From: Tabrizicola oligotrophica
GTDB lineage: Bacteria; Pseudomonadota; Alphaproteobacteria; Rhodobacterales; Rhodobacteraceae
Direction of reading: 5' to 3'
Length of the DNA stretch: 64,000 bases
Assembly: GCF_011008935.1 (NCBI RefSeq)
Contig: NZ_JAAIVJ010000008.1
Coordinates: 62,001-126,000 of the forward strand
Part shown: positions 26,658 to 35,212 of the stretch, one piece after another
Layout of the letters: each line of letters opens with the position of its first letter
How positions within the stretch are numbered: position 1 is the first letter of the stretch
The notes under the pieces: model-generated
What the model saw: only the letters and a program-made list of their open reading frames with translations
The model's database searches: none
Told to the model about the DNA's origin: nothing
Made by a program: the position numbers and the translations under genes

Positions 26658-28052
26658 TTACTTGGCGACGAAAAGCCCTTCGTCCTTGACGATCTTGTAG
26701 GCCTCGTCCAGCGACTTCTTCGCCCGTTCGATCAGCACGTCGATTTCCGCAGGCGTGATGACCAGCGGCGGGGCGATGATCATGCGGTCGCCGACGTGGC
26801 GCATGATGACATTGTTGGCAAAGCAGCGCTCGCGCACCTTGAAACCAACCGTGCCGGCCTCGGCGGCGAACTTCGCCCGGGTGGCCTTGTTCGGCGTCAG
26901 CGCGATCGAGCCCATCAGGCCGACCAGCTTCGTCTCGCCCACCATCGGATGATCGGCCAGCGCGTGCCACTTCTCGGCCAGATAGGGGTGGGCGACGTCG
27001 CGGACATGCTCGACGATGCCCTCTTCCTGGATGATCCGCAGGTTCTCCAGCGCGACCGCCGCCGCCACCGGATGCCCGGAATAGGTGTAGCCGTGATAGA
27101 GCTCGCCGCCCTCGGCGACCACGTTGAACACCTCGTCATGGATGATCGAGCCGCCGATCGGCTGGTAGCCCGACGACAGGCCCTTGGCGATCGTCATGAT
27201 ATGCGGACGAATGCCGAAGGTGGTGGAGCCGAACATGTTGCCGGTGCGGCCAAAGCCGGTGATGACCTCGTCGGCGATCAGGAGGATGCCATACTTGTCG
27301 CAGATGCGCTGGATTTCCGGCCAGTAGGTCGCGGGCGGCACGATCACGCCGCCGGCGCCCTGGATCGGTTCGCCGATGAAGGCCGCAACCTTGTCGACGC
27401 CGATTTCATTGATGGCGGTTTCCAGCTGGCGGGCACGCTCAAGGCCGAAGTCCTCGGGCGTCATGTCGCCGCCTTCGCTCCACCAGTCGGGCTGGTCGAT
27501 GTGATGGATGCCGTCGATCTTGCCGCCATGGGCATGAATCGGCGACATGCCGCCAAGCGAGCCGCCGCCCATGGTCGAGCCGTGATAGCCGTTCTTGCGG
27601 GCGATGATGACACGCTTTTCCGGCATACCCTTGACCTGCCAGTAGCGGCGGACAAGGCGGATGTTGGTGTCGTTCGCCTCAGACCCCGAGCCGGCAAAGA
27701 AGGTGTGGTTCATGCCCGCAGGCGCGATCTTCGCCAGTTCGGCGGCCAGCGCGATGGCGGGGACATGGGTGGTCTGGAAGAAGGTGTTGTAATAGCACAG
27801 CTCGTCCATCTGGCGCTTGGCGACATTGCCCAGTTCCGGGCGGCCATAGCCGATGTTGACGCACCACAGGCCGGCCATGCCGTCGATGATCTTGTGACCT
27901 TCGCTGTCGGTCAGATAGACGCCCTTGGCCGATTTGATGATCCGCGCGCCCTTGGCGGCCAGACCGTTCGCATCGGTGAAGGGGTGCATGTGGTGGGCGG
28001 CGTCCAGCTTTTGCAGCTCGGCCGTCGACATGTGGTTGGTGATCATGTTCAT
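26658..28052 (-). CDS. Class III omega-aminotransferase, polyamine:pyruvate type
   Basis: A 464-residue fold-type I transaminase. Motifs are MAGLWCVNIGYGRPEL, FAGSGSEANDTNIRLVRRYW, NGYHGSTMGG, GEPIQGAGGVIVPP, LIADEVITGFGRTGNMFG and the PLP lysine in TIAKGLSSGYQPIGG. It resembles Pseudomonas SpuC (putrescine/cadaverine:pyruvate transaminase) and roseobacter omega-transaminases along the whole length, so a diamine or monoamine donor with pyruvate acceptor is likely. It lies directly downstream of a LysR gene, and the 85-bp gap carries two TGATCA-centred motifs. Confidence 0.9.
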   Translation of the reverse strand: MNMITNHMSTAELQKLDAAHHMHPFTDANGLAAKGARIIKSAKGVYLTDSEGHKIIDGMAGLWCVNIGYGRPELGNVAKRQMDELCYYNTFFQTTHVPAIALAAELAKIAPAGMNHTFFAGSGSEANDTNIRLVRRYWQVKGMPEKRVIIARKNGYHGSTMGGGSLGGMSPIHAHGGKIDGIHHIDQPDWWSEGGDMTPEDFGLERARQLETAINEIGVDKVAAFIGEPIQGAGGVIVPPATYWPEIQRICDKYGILLIADEVITGFGRTGNMFGSTTFGIRPHIMTIAKGLSSGYQPIGGSIIHDEVFNVVAEGGELYHGYTYSGHPVAAAVALENLRIIQEEGIVEHVRDVAHPYLAEKWHALADHPMVGETKLVGLMGSIALTPNKATRAKFAAEAGTVGFKVRERCFANNVIMRHVGDRMIIAPPLVITPAEIDVLIERAKKSLDEAYKIVKDEGLFVAK

Positions 28053-28100
28053 GGGCTATCCCTTCGGTCCAATGGCCCCGAGTCAGGGGCTTTGGATGCA

Positions 28101-28145
28101 GAATATGATCAAAGCCCGGGGCGTTCAAGAAATTTGATCAAATTT
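28101..28145. promoter_or_regulatory. Putative LysR binding sites before the transaminase gene
   Basis: The perfect palindrome AAATTTGATCAAATTT (28130-28145) overlaps the LysR stop codon, and GAATATGATCAAA (28101-28113) lies 29 bp away centre to centre. The same 13-mer recurs before the binding-protein gene at 42515-42527. Confidence 0.6.
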
Positions 28146-29061
28146 GTGAGGCGAACCTTTCCCCTACCGTCTCCAGCCCGAATTCCCCGGCCTTCTGCCG
28201 CGCGGCAGCGGCAAAGGCGCTGCGGAAGCGCGCAGCGACGGGGCTCGGCACCCTGCCCTCGCGCCACATGAGGCCGACGGTCCGCAGGCAGGCCGGGTCT
28301 TGCAGCGGGCGAACCGTCAGGCTGGGTGGCAAGGCCACCGTCGCCAGCGCCGGAAGCAGCGTCACCCCCATGCCCGCCCCGACCATCGCCACCAGCGAGG
28401 TGACGTTGCGCACCGAAAACCGGGCTTCGGAGGCCAGATCCTGAAAGGCGGCCGAGGGCAGATGCCGCGCCGCCTCGTTCAGGATCAGCGCTTCGCCCGC
28501 AAGGTCGGACCAGTCAAGCGTCCCACCCCGCGCCGCAAGCGGATGGTCGGCGTGCAGGACCAGCCGGAACGGGTCGCGGAAGATCGGCTCGCAGCCAAGG
28601 CCCGGCCGTGCCGGACCGATGCCGGCGATGCCAAGGTCAACCTGCCCGCTTTCCACCAGATGCCGGACATCGCTGCTGTCGGTGTCCACAAGGTCGATTT
28701 CCAGATCGGGGCGCTCGCGCAGAAAGCCCTGCAGGAAGCCGGGCAGCAGAATCGCCGCCACCGACGGCACCGAGGCCAGCCGCAGCCGCCCGCTGCGCGC
28801 CTTGGCCTGCGCCTCGATCCGCTCCATCGCGCGGTCGTAATCCCGCAACAGCCCCTGCGCCTGTGCCTGCAGGAACTGTCCCATCTCGGTCAGGCTCGAC
28901 TTGCGGTCGGTCTCGAACAGCGCGCAGCCCAGCCGGTCCTCGATCTGTTTCAGGGTCATCGAAACCGCAGAGGGCGTGCGGAACAGCTTGTCGGCCGCGT
29001 CCTTGATATTGCCCTGTTCGGCGACCTCGACAAAGACACGCAGGGCCTCCAGCCGGATCAT
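28138..29061 (-). CDS. LysR-family transcriptional regulator
   Basis: The protein has about 307 residues. The N-terminal helix-turn-helix reads LEALRVFVEVAEQGNIKDAADKLFRTPSAVSMTLKQIEDRLGCALFETDRKSSLTEMG, and a PBP-like effector domain begins near residue 90. I chose the ATG at 29061 with AAGGG upstream; a TTG two codons earlier is also in frame. It is divergent from the Ldh_2-led operon with only 54 bases between, and is followed by the transaminase gene. Both spacers carry TTTnATCAAA-type motifs, so it probably controls both sides and itself. Confidence 0.92.
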   Translation of the reverse strand: MIRLEALRVFVEVAEQGNIKDAADKLFRTPSAVSMTLKQIEDRLGCALFETDRKSSLTEMGQFLQAQAQGLLRDYDRAMERIEAQAKARSGRLRLASVPSVAAILLPGFLQGFLRERPDLEIDLVDTDSSDVRHLVESGQVDLGIAGIGPARPGLGCEPIFRDPFRLVLHADHPLAARGGTLDWSDLAGEALILNEAARHLPSAAFQDLASEARFSVRNVTSLVAMVGAGMGVTLLPALATVALPPSLTVRPLQDPACLRTVGLMWREGRVPSPVAARFRSAFAAAARQKAGEFGLETVGERFASQI

Positions 29062-29076
29062 GTTCAATTTCCCTTA

Positions 29077-29092
29077 AGTTTTTATCAAAACT
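29077..29092. promoter_or_regulatory. Putative LysR operator in the divergent region
   Basis: The imperfect palindrome AGTTTTTATCAAAACT (arms AGTTTT/AAAACT) shares TTTnATCAAA with the sites at 28101-28145. It lies between the LysR ATG (29061) and the Ldh_2 start. Confidence 0.55.
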
Positions 29093-29115
29093 ACTGAGTT
29101 GAATTGAAGTCCGCA

Positions 29116-30144
29116 ATGGGGCTTGTGGAGCCAGTGAGACCCGGGGGGCAGGACGTGCGGCTGACACTGGACGAGATCGAGACGCTGGCCTTTGACACCC
29201 TTGTCGCCGCCGGGGCATCCGGGGCGCAGGCGGTGCCGGTGGCGCAGTCGATCCGGCTGGCGGAACGCGACGGGATGCGGTCGCACGGGCTGTTGTATCT
29301 GCCGGTCTATGCCGAGCATCTTGGCTGCGGCAAGGTCGACGGGCAAGCCCGGCCGCAGCTTGCCCGGCCGCGCGCCGGGGCGGTTGTGGTCGATGCGGCC
29401 CATGGTTTTGCGCATCCGGCGATTGATCTTGGTCTGCCGGTTCTGGTCGAGGCCGCGCGGGAGTGCGGCATCGCGGCGCTGACGCTGCGGCGGTCCTACA
29501 ACTGCGGCCTTCTTGGCCATCACGCCGAACGCATCGCCGAGGCGGGGCTGATCGGGCTGGGCTTCACCCACGCCCCGGCCTCGATTTCGCCGGTCGGCGG
29601 CAAGGTGCCGGTGATCGGCACCAACCCTTTCGCGCTGGCCGTACCCGATGGGCACGGCGGCGCGCGCTTCGTGCTGGACCAGTCGGCCAGCGTGGTGGCC
29701 AAGTCCGAAGTGCTGCTCCGGGCGCGGCGCGGCGAGGCGCTACCGCCGGGCTGGGCGCTGGATGCCGAGGGCCAGCCGACGACCGATGCCGCGGCGGCGT
29801 TGAAAGGTTCGATGCTGCCGGCGGGCGGGGTGAAGGGCTTTGGCGCGGGCCTGCTGGTTGAGGTTCTGGCCTCGGCCCTTGCCGGCGCGGTGCCCAGCCG
29901 CGAGGCCAGCGCGTTCTCCGGCCCGGCGGGCGGGCCGCCCGGCACCGGGCAATGTTTCATCGCCATCGACTCCACCGCCTTTGCCGCCGGTTTTGCCGAC
30001 CGGATCGAAGGGCTGGCCCTTGCCATCACCGCGCAGGAGGGCGCGCGGCTGCCCGGCACCCGGCGGCTGGTGGCGCGGGCAAGAACCGAGATCGAAGGCG
30101 TCGAGGTGGATGCCGACCTTGCGGCCCGGCTGGGGCGGGGATGA
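29116..30144 (+). CDS. Ldh_2 (malate/L-lactate dehydrogenase 2) family oxidoreductase
   Basis: The protein has about 342 residues. RLAERDGMRSHGLLYLPVYAEHL holds the conserved catalytic Ser-His, NCGLLGHHAERIAEAGLIGLGFTHAP and VPVIGTNPFALAVP bind NAD(P), and KGFGAGLLVEVLASALAGA is the C-terminal signature. Family members reduce 2-oxoacids or cyclic imines (delta1-piperideine/pyrroline-2-carboxylate), so the substrate is not fixed by homology. The start is uncertain: TTG 29104, ATG 29116 and GTG 29155 are all in frame. It is the first gene of a five-gene plus-strand operon. Confidence 0.87.
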   Translation: MGLVEPVRPGGQDVRLTLDEIETLAFDTLVAAGASGAQAVPVAQSIRLAERDGMRSHGLLYLPVYAEHLGCGKVDGQARPQLARPRAGAVVVDAAHGFAHPAIDLGLPVLVEAARECGIAALTLRRSYNCGLLGHHAERIAEAGLIGLGFTHAPASISPVGGKVPVIGTNPFALAVPDGHGGARFVLDQSASVVAKSEVLLRARRGEALPPGWALDAEGQPTTDAAAALKGSMLPAGGVKGFGAGLLVEVLASALAGAVPSREASAFSGPAGGPPGTGQCFIAIDSTAFAAGFADRIEGLALAITAQEGARLPGTRRLVARARTEIEGVEVDADLAARLGRG

Positions 30145-30198
30145 CGGGCACAGGATGCGGACAGGTGGGGCAGAGGCCTTGCCGGAAGGGAAAGACAG

Positions 30199-31650
30199 AT
30201 GGCGCTTGAAACACGCAATTACATCGCCGGCGCTTGGCGGGACGGGGCCGAGGTGGTGGAAAACCGCAACCCCTCGGACCTGGGCGACCTTGTCGGTCTG
30301 TTCGCCCAAGGCAGCGCCGCGGATGTGGACGAGGCGGTCGCCGCCGCGCGCGCGGCCCAGCCGAAATGGGCAGCGGCAGGCATCCAGCGCCGGCATGACG
30401 CGCTGATGGCGATCGGCACCGAGCTGATGGCGCGGGCAACCGAGATCGGCACGCTTCTGTCGCGCGAAGAAGGCAAGCCGCTGGCCGAGGGCAAGGGCGA
30501 AGTCACCCGCGCCGGCCAGTTCTTCACATGGTTTGCCGCCGAGGCGCTGCGACTGCAGGGCGATCAGGCCGAAAGCGTGCGGCCGGGCATCGAGATCGAG
30601 GTCCGGCGCGAGGCGGTGGGGGTCGTCGCCATTGTCACGCCGTGGAACTTTCCAGTGGCCACCGCCGCGTGGAAGATCGCCCCGGCGCTGGCCTATGGCA
30701 ATGCCGTGATCTGGAAACCGGCGAACCTGACTCCGGCTTCGGGACTGGCGCTGGCCGAGATCATCGCGCGGGCGGGCCTGCCAGCGGGCGCGTTCAACGT
30801 GGTCATGGGGCCGGGCGCCACTGTGGGCGACGCGCTGGTCGGTCATCCGGGGGTGGATGCGGTCAGCTTCACCGGCTCAGCCGAGGTCGGGCGCGGCATT
30901 GCCGCCCGCGTGCTGGGCAACCGGGCGAAACTGCAGATGGAAATGGGATCGAAAAACCCCATGGTCATCATGGAGGACTGCGACCTTGACCTCGCGGTGG
31001 CCCATGCCGCCAATGCGGCCTTTGGCGGCACCGGGCAGAAATGCACCGCCGCCTCGCGGCTGATCGTGCATGACCGCGTGCTGGAGGCTTTTACCGAAAA
31101 GCTGGTCCGGGCGGCCGAGGCGCTCTGCGTCGGGCATGCTTTGGCCGAGGGCACGCAGATCGGCCCGGTGGTCAGCGCGGGCCAGCTTGCCGCCAACCTT
31201 GACTGGATCGCAAGGGGCCGCGCCGAAGGGGCCGAGCTTCTGACTGGCGGCACCCGGCTGTCGCGAGCGACCGAGGGTCATTACATGGCCCCTGCCATCT
31301 TTGCCCGCACCCGCAACGACATGGCGATCAACCGCGAGGAGATGTTCGCGCCGATTACCTGCATCCTGTCCGCCGACAGCTATGCCGAGGCGCTGGCCAT
31401 CGCCAATGACACGCCCTTCGGCCTGACGGCGGGGATCATGACTCGCAGCCTTGCCCGCGCCGCGCATTTCCGCGCCAACATGCGCGCCGGATGTGTCATG
31501 GTGAACCTGCCCACCGCCGGCACCGATTACCACGTCCCCTTCGGCGGGCGGGGCCAGTCGTCCTTCGGGCCGCGCGAACAGGGGCGCTACGCGGCGGAAT
31601 TCTTCACCACGGTCAAGACCGCCTATACGGCGGCGGGGGTGCCGGAATGA
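30199..31650 (+). CDS. Aldehyde dehydrogenase, alpha-ketoglutaric-semialdehyde-dehydrogenase-like
   Basis: A 483-residue NAD(P)-dependent aldehyde dehydrogenase. The oxyanion Asn is in TPWNFPVA, the general base Glu248 is in LQMEMGSKNP, and the nucleophile Cys282 is in GGTGQKCTAASRLIV. The GQKCTAASR loop is characteristic of the 2,5-dioxovalerate (alpha-ketoglutaric semialdehyde) group; other semialdehydes are possible. The gene follows the Ldh_2 gene by 54 bases, with GGAAGGG before the ATG, and its stop overlaps the next start by four bases. Confidence 0.92.
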   Translation: MALETRNYIAGAWRDGAEVVENRNPSDLGDLVGLFAQGSAADVDEAVAAARAAQPKWAAAGIQRRHDALMAIGTELMARATEIGTLLSREEGKPLAEGKGEVTRAGQFFTWFAAEALRLQGDQAESVRPGIEIEVRREAVGVVAIVTPWNFPVATAAWKIAPALAYGNAVIWKPANLTPASGLALAEIIARAGLPAGAFNVVMGPGATVGDALVGHPGVDAVSFTGSAEVGRGIAARVLGNRAKLQMEMGSKNPMVIMEDCDLDLAVAHAANAAFGGTGQKCTAASRLIVHDRVLEAFTEKLVRAAEALCVGHALAEGTQIGPVVSAGQLAANLDWIARGRAEGAELLTGGTRLSRATEGHYMAPAIFARTRNDMAINREEMFAPITCILSADSYAEALAIANDTPFGLTAGIMTRSLARAAHFRANMRAGCVMVNLPTAGTDYHVPFGGRGQSSFGPREQGRYAAEFFTTVKTAYTAAGVPE

Positions 31651-32660
31651 GCTTTGTGATCGACGGGCTGCAATATTCGAACTGGTCGGAGAGCATCTTC
31701 CGCCAGATCCGCGCCGGCGGGCTGGACGCGGTGCATGTGACGCTCACCTATCACGAAACCTTCCGCGAGACAGTGGCGCGGCTTGAACAATGGAATCGCT
31801 GGTTCGAGCGCTTTCCCGAGCTGATCTTTCAGGGCTTCACCGCGGCCGATCTGGCCCATGCCCGCGCCACCGGCCGCACCGCGATCTTCTTCGGCGCCCA
31901 GAACCCCAGTTGCATCGAGGACGACATCGGTCTTGTCGAGGTGCTGCACCGGCTGGGCCTGCGCTTCCTGCAACTGAGCTACAACAACCAGTCGCTGCTG
32001 GCGACCGGCTGCTACGAGACCGAGGATAGCGGCCTGACCCGGATGGGCCGCGAGGTGGTGGCCGAGATGAACCGCGTCGGCATGGTGGTCGACATGAGCC
32101 ATTCGGCCGAACGCTCCACCCTTGCGGCGGTGGACCAGTCCACCCGCCCCATCGCCATCACCCATGCCAACCCCGCCGTCTGGCATCCCGCCCGGCGCAA
32201 CAAGTCCGACACCGTGATCGGCGCCCTGGCCGAAACCGGCGGCATGCTGGGCTTTTCGCTTTACCCCCACCACCTGCAGGGCGGCAGCACATGCACGCGG
32301 GAGGCCTTCTGCACCATGATCGCGCGCACCGCCGAGCGGTTCGGCACGCATTTCCTCGGCATCGGCTCCGACCTGTGCCAGGACCAGCCCGACAGCGTCG
32401 TCGAATGGATGCGGACCGGGCGCTGGTCCAAGACGGTGGACTACGGCGAAGGCAGCAAGGAGGCGCCGGGCTTTCCGCCGATGCCCGGCTGGTTCCGCGA
32501 CACCCGCGATTTTCGCGGGCTGGGCGAGGGGCTGCGGGCGGTGGGCTTTGCCCCCGACGAGATCGCGGCGCTGCTGGGCGGCAACTGGGCGCGGTTCTTT
32601 GCCAGCTCTTTCGGGCCGGCGCTTGCGGCGGGCAAGATGGAAGGACGGGCGGCGGAATGA
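31647..32660 (+). CDS. M19 renal-dipeptidase-like protein with altered metal site
   Basis: A 337-residue M19 (membrane dipeptidase) family protein. Conserved pieces include GRTAIFFGAQNPSCIEDDIGLVEVLHRLGLRFLQLSYNN, VVDMSHSAERST, ITHANPAVWHPARRN and FLGIGSDLCQD. The usual N-terminal DGHxD metal ligands are replaced by DGLQY (residues 6-10), and the histidine of LTHN is tyrosine in LSYNN. The binuclear zinc centre may be incomplete. There is no signal peptide. It overlaps both neighbours by four bases, so it is translationally coupled in the operon. The substrate is unknown; a dipeptide, beta-lactam-like or cyclic amide are options. Confidence 0.85.
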   Translation: MSFVIDGLQYSNWSESIFRQIRAGGLDAVHVTLTYHETFRETVARLEQWNRWFERFPELIFQGFTAADLAHARATGRTAIFFGAQNPSCIEDDIGLVEVLHRLGLRFLQLSYNNQSLLATGCYETEDSGLTRMGREVVAEMNRVGMVVDMSHSAERSTLAAVDQSTRPIAITHANPAVWHPARRNKSDTVIGALAETGGMLGFSLYPHHLQGGSTCTREAFCTMIARTAERFGTHFLGIGSDLCQDQPDSVVEWMRTGRWSKTVDYGEGSKEAPGFPPMPGWFRDTRDFRGLGEGLRAVGFAPDEIAALLGGNWARFFASSFGPALAAGKMEGRAAE

Positions 32661-34321
32661 ACAGGGAAATCCCTTTGGACCTGCCCTTGGCCATCGCCCC
32701 GCGCAGCCCCGATACCGTGATGCGCCTATCGCGCATGGGATCGGCGCATCCCATGCGGTTGTCTTTCCTGCGCGTGCTGCTGCGGCGCGTCCGGACCGAA
32801 GACTGGCGCTTTGACCGGCCGCTCTGGCGGGTGGATGACAGGGGTGTCGGCGTCGCAGTCTACCGCGCTCGCGGGCCAGAGCGGACCTACTCGCTTGTCG
32901 CCTTCGCCCATGACCTGCCCGACGACATGCGCTCGGACCGGGTGATCGCCACCGCCTGGGACGCGACCTTTGCCCTTGTCGACGGCGAGCCGACCGAGGA
33001 CGACCTTCAGCGCCTTGCTGCCAATGTGCCCTTGCAGGAGGCCGGGCGGATTTCCGGGCGCGAGCTGTCGCTCAGCCGGGCCAACCGCTCGGTGCGGCTG
33101 TTTTCCCATGTGGTCGACCGTCTGGCCGAAGGTCGCCAGCCCGATGCCGCGGAAATCGACGCCGTGGGCTATCTGATGCGCACCACGGCGGTCTATGGTT
33201 CGGGCAAGTTCGGCGCAGCCGACCGGGACGAGATCTGCGACCGGCCCGAGTTGAAGGCACCGTTTCAGGCCGAGATGCTGTCGGTCTGGCTGACCCGCGC
33301 CTTCACCGTGGACATTGCCGAGCATCTCGCCCGCGTTCGCAGCGGCGCAACCGCTGTGCGGCTGGACCCGGCCCTGCGCCGCCGGCTTGGTGTCGGCAAT
33401 TCCACCGGGCTTGGCATGGCGCCCTTCCTTGTTCGCCATCCCGCCCTGCTGAATGCCTGGATGACCGCGCGGGAAACCGCGCTGGCCCGCGTGCGCTCCT
33501 TGTCCAAGGCGGGTCCGGACACTCTGGCCGGCTTTGCCAGCGCACTGGCCGCGGCGCGGGACAATGCCGCCCTTTGGCACAGCAACCACCCGGCCCAGAT
33601 CCGCAAGCTGGCCGATCTGCGGACCGATCTGGCGCAGTTGCAGGGCTGGACCGAAACCGGCTGGCGCCACGACGCCCCGCTGCCTTGGAACGCGCTTTGG
33701 CTTTGGGGCGAGGCGAACCTGACCGAGGAGGGGCAGGAAAGCCTGCTGGCGCTTTTGCTCGAACCGCACGGGGCGCTGGTCGACGATCTCGCCGACAGGC
33801 TCGATGCCGATGAGGCCACCGGCTTTGCCATTGACCCCCGCATGACGCTCGGCCGGCTGAAGGCGCTGATCGCGGCGGGCTATCCCTGGGTGTCGGCGCT
33901 TGATCTGGCCGATCCGGCGCAATCGGCGCGGTTCTGGTATGTCTCGGAGGAAAAGCTGGAACCCCGGCTGGGCGACCGCCGCGCCGAGGCGGGACAAGAG
34001 CGCGAACAGCCGCTGGGCATCGCGCAGGCGGTGGCCGCCCTTTCGGCGGCGCTGGCGGGCCGGGACGAGGCCGAGGGGCTGGCTGGTTTCCTGCTGGCCC
34101 ATCCCGAACATCGCCACACGATACGCCGGGTGCAGACCCTGCACGGCCTGCCCTATGCCGAAATCCGCGACAACCTGCTGGCCCCCGACATGCTGCCGAT
34201 CGACATCCTGCGCTGCAAGCTCGCGTTCTTCGGCGCCACGCATTTCGATCCGCGCTCGGACCGCTGGGTGCGCATCAGCCTGTTCAAGGGCCTGCCCTTT
34301 CCTGATGAGGTGAGCGCATGA
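32657..34321 (+). CDS. Uncharacterised 554-residue protein of the catabolic operon
   Basis: I recognise no characterised family. The N-terminal block contains LDLPLAIAPRSPDTVMRLSRMGSAHPMRLSFLRVLLRR, followed by a small domain around VGVAVYRARGPERTYSLVAFAHDLPDD. The middle has SHVVDRLAEGRQPDAAEIDAVGYLMRTTAVYGSGKFG and RRLGVGNSTGLGMAPFLVRHPALLNAWMTARE, a Gly-rich segment that might bind a ligand. The C-terminal part has VQTLHGLPYAEIRDNLLAPDMLPIDILRCKLAFFGATHFDPRSD. There is no signal or membrane span, so it is cytoplasmic. Four-base overlaps on both sides tie it to the dipeptidase-like and DUF3726 genes. Confidence 0.85.
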   Translation: MNREIPLDLPLAIAPRSPDTVMRLSRMGSAHPMRLSFLRVLLRRVRTEDWRFDRPLWRVDDRGVGVAVYRARGPERTYSLVAFAHDLPDDMRSDRVIATAWDATFALVDGEPTEDDLQRLAANVPLQEAGRISGRELSLSRANRSVRLFSHVVDRLAEGRQPDAAEIDAVGYLMRTTAVYGSGKFGAADRDEICDRPELKAPFQAEMLSVWLTRAFTVDIAEHLARVRSGATAVRLDPALRRRLGVGNSTGLGMAPFLVRHPALLNAWMTARETALARVRSLSKAGPDTLAGFASALAAARDNAALWHSNHPAQIRKLADLRTDLAQLQGWTETGWRHDAPLPWNALWLWGEANLTEEGQESLLALLLEPHGALVDDLADRLDADEATGFAIDPRMTLGRLKALIAAGYPWVSALDLADPAQSARFWYVSEEKLEPRLGDRRAEAGQEREQPLGIAQAVAALSAALAGRDEAEGLAGFLLAHPEHRHTIRRVQTLHGLPYAEIRDNLLAPDMLPIDILRCKLAFFGATHFDPRSDRWVRISLFKGLPFPDEVSA

Positions 34322-34914
34322 GCGATACCGTGACGCTGTCGCTGTCGGAACTGCGCAGCCTTGTGACCAAGGCCGCGCGCGGGGCCGGGTTGTCCTGGGG
34401 TCTGGCCGAAGAGGCGGGCTGGGCCGCCGAATGGCTCGCGCGCCGGGGTCTGCCGGCGGCGGATTGGGCGGCGCTCTGGCTTGCCGACCGGCTGGCGGGT
34501 GGGCCGGATCCGATCTCGGCCGGAGTGGCGCTGGCCGACCGGCTGGCGGGCGGGCCAGTGCCCGACGGCGCCCCCCTGCCCGACGGGCTTGCCGCACCGG
34601 GCTATCTTCTGCCCTTCCTGCACCGCATCACGCCCGAAGCCGCCTGCATGCGGCTGACCTCGGCCCAGGGCGAGGTGGCCGAAGTCGGGGCGGAGGGCCG
34701 CGTCAGCTTCGGTCCGGGCTGGCAAGCGCGGACGGCCGGGTGGCGGCTGTCGCTGCACCCGGGCACTTTGGCGCAGGCGGCAGGCTTCGCCGCCCGCCTC
34801 GCCCTGTCGCGGTCGGTTCTCGACGGCCTAGAGGCTCTGGCGCTGCAAACCACTGTGCCGCCGTCCGCATCCTCCCGACGCGATGCCGGCGCGGCCATGC
34901 TGGACAATGACTGA
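34318..34914 (+). CDS. DUF3726 family protein
   Basis: A 198-residue protein with the DUF3726 N-terminal pattern SLSELRSLVTKAARGAGLSWGLAEEAGWAAEWLARRGLP. The C-terminal part ends LALQTTVPPSASSRRDAGAAMLDND. The function is unknown. It is the last gene of the operon and overlaps the preceding gene by four bases. The last 93 coding bases, including the stop, are the first copy of a 137-bp tandem repeat that continues outside the gene. Confidence 0.85.
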   Translation: MSDTVTLSLSELRSLVTKAARGAGLSWGLAEEAGWAAEWLARRGLPAADWAALWLADRLAGGPDPISAGVALADRLAGGPVPDGAPLPDGLAAPGYLLPFLHRITPEAACMRLTSAQGEVAEVGAEGRVSFGPGWQARTAGWRLSLHPGTLAQAAGFAARLALSRSVLDGLEALALQTTVPPSASSRRDAGAAMLDND

Positions 34915-35192
34915 GGGCGGGACACCCCGTCCTGCCCGGCCCGCCGGCCTCGCGCCCTGACGGACTGGAGGCTCTGGCGCGGCAAACCACTCTGCCGCCG
35001 TCCGCGTCCTGCCGTCGCAATGCCGGCGCGGCCATACTGGACAATGACTGAGGGCAGGACACCCCGTCCGGCCCGGTCCGTCGCGGTCACGTCTTGACGG
35101 CCTGGAGGCTCTGGCGCGGCAAACCACCGTGCCGCCGTCCCCGTCCTCCCGGCGCAATGCCGAAGCGTCCAGCTGGGCAATGATTGAGGGCG
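34822..35192 (+). repeat. 137-bp tandem repeat derived from the 3' end of the DUF3726 gene
   Basis: Three copies start at about 34822, 34959 and 35096, marked by GAGGCTCTGGCGC at 34831, 34968 and 35105 (period exactly 137). Copy 1 encodes the C terminus of the DUF3726 protein. Copy 2 still encodes a very similar peptide (LEALARQTTLPPSAS...ILDND) with its own stop. Copy 3 has a 1-bp deletion and is shorter. The stretch 34915-35212 holds no other gene. Confidence 0.85.
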
Positions 35193-35212
35193 GGCGCAAC
35201 CGGTGCTGCGGG

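Noticed and set aside
34959-35192. Short plus-strand peptides in repeat copies 2 and 3
   Set aside because: They are repeats of the DUF3726 C terminus without start codons or ribosome sites.
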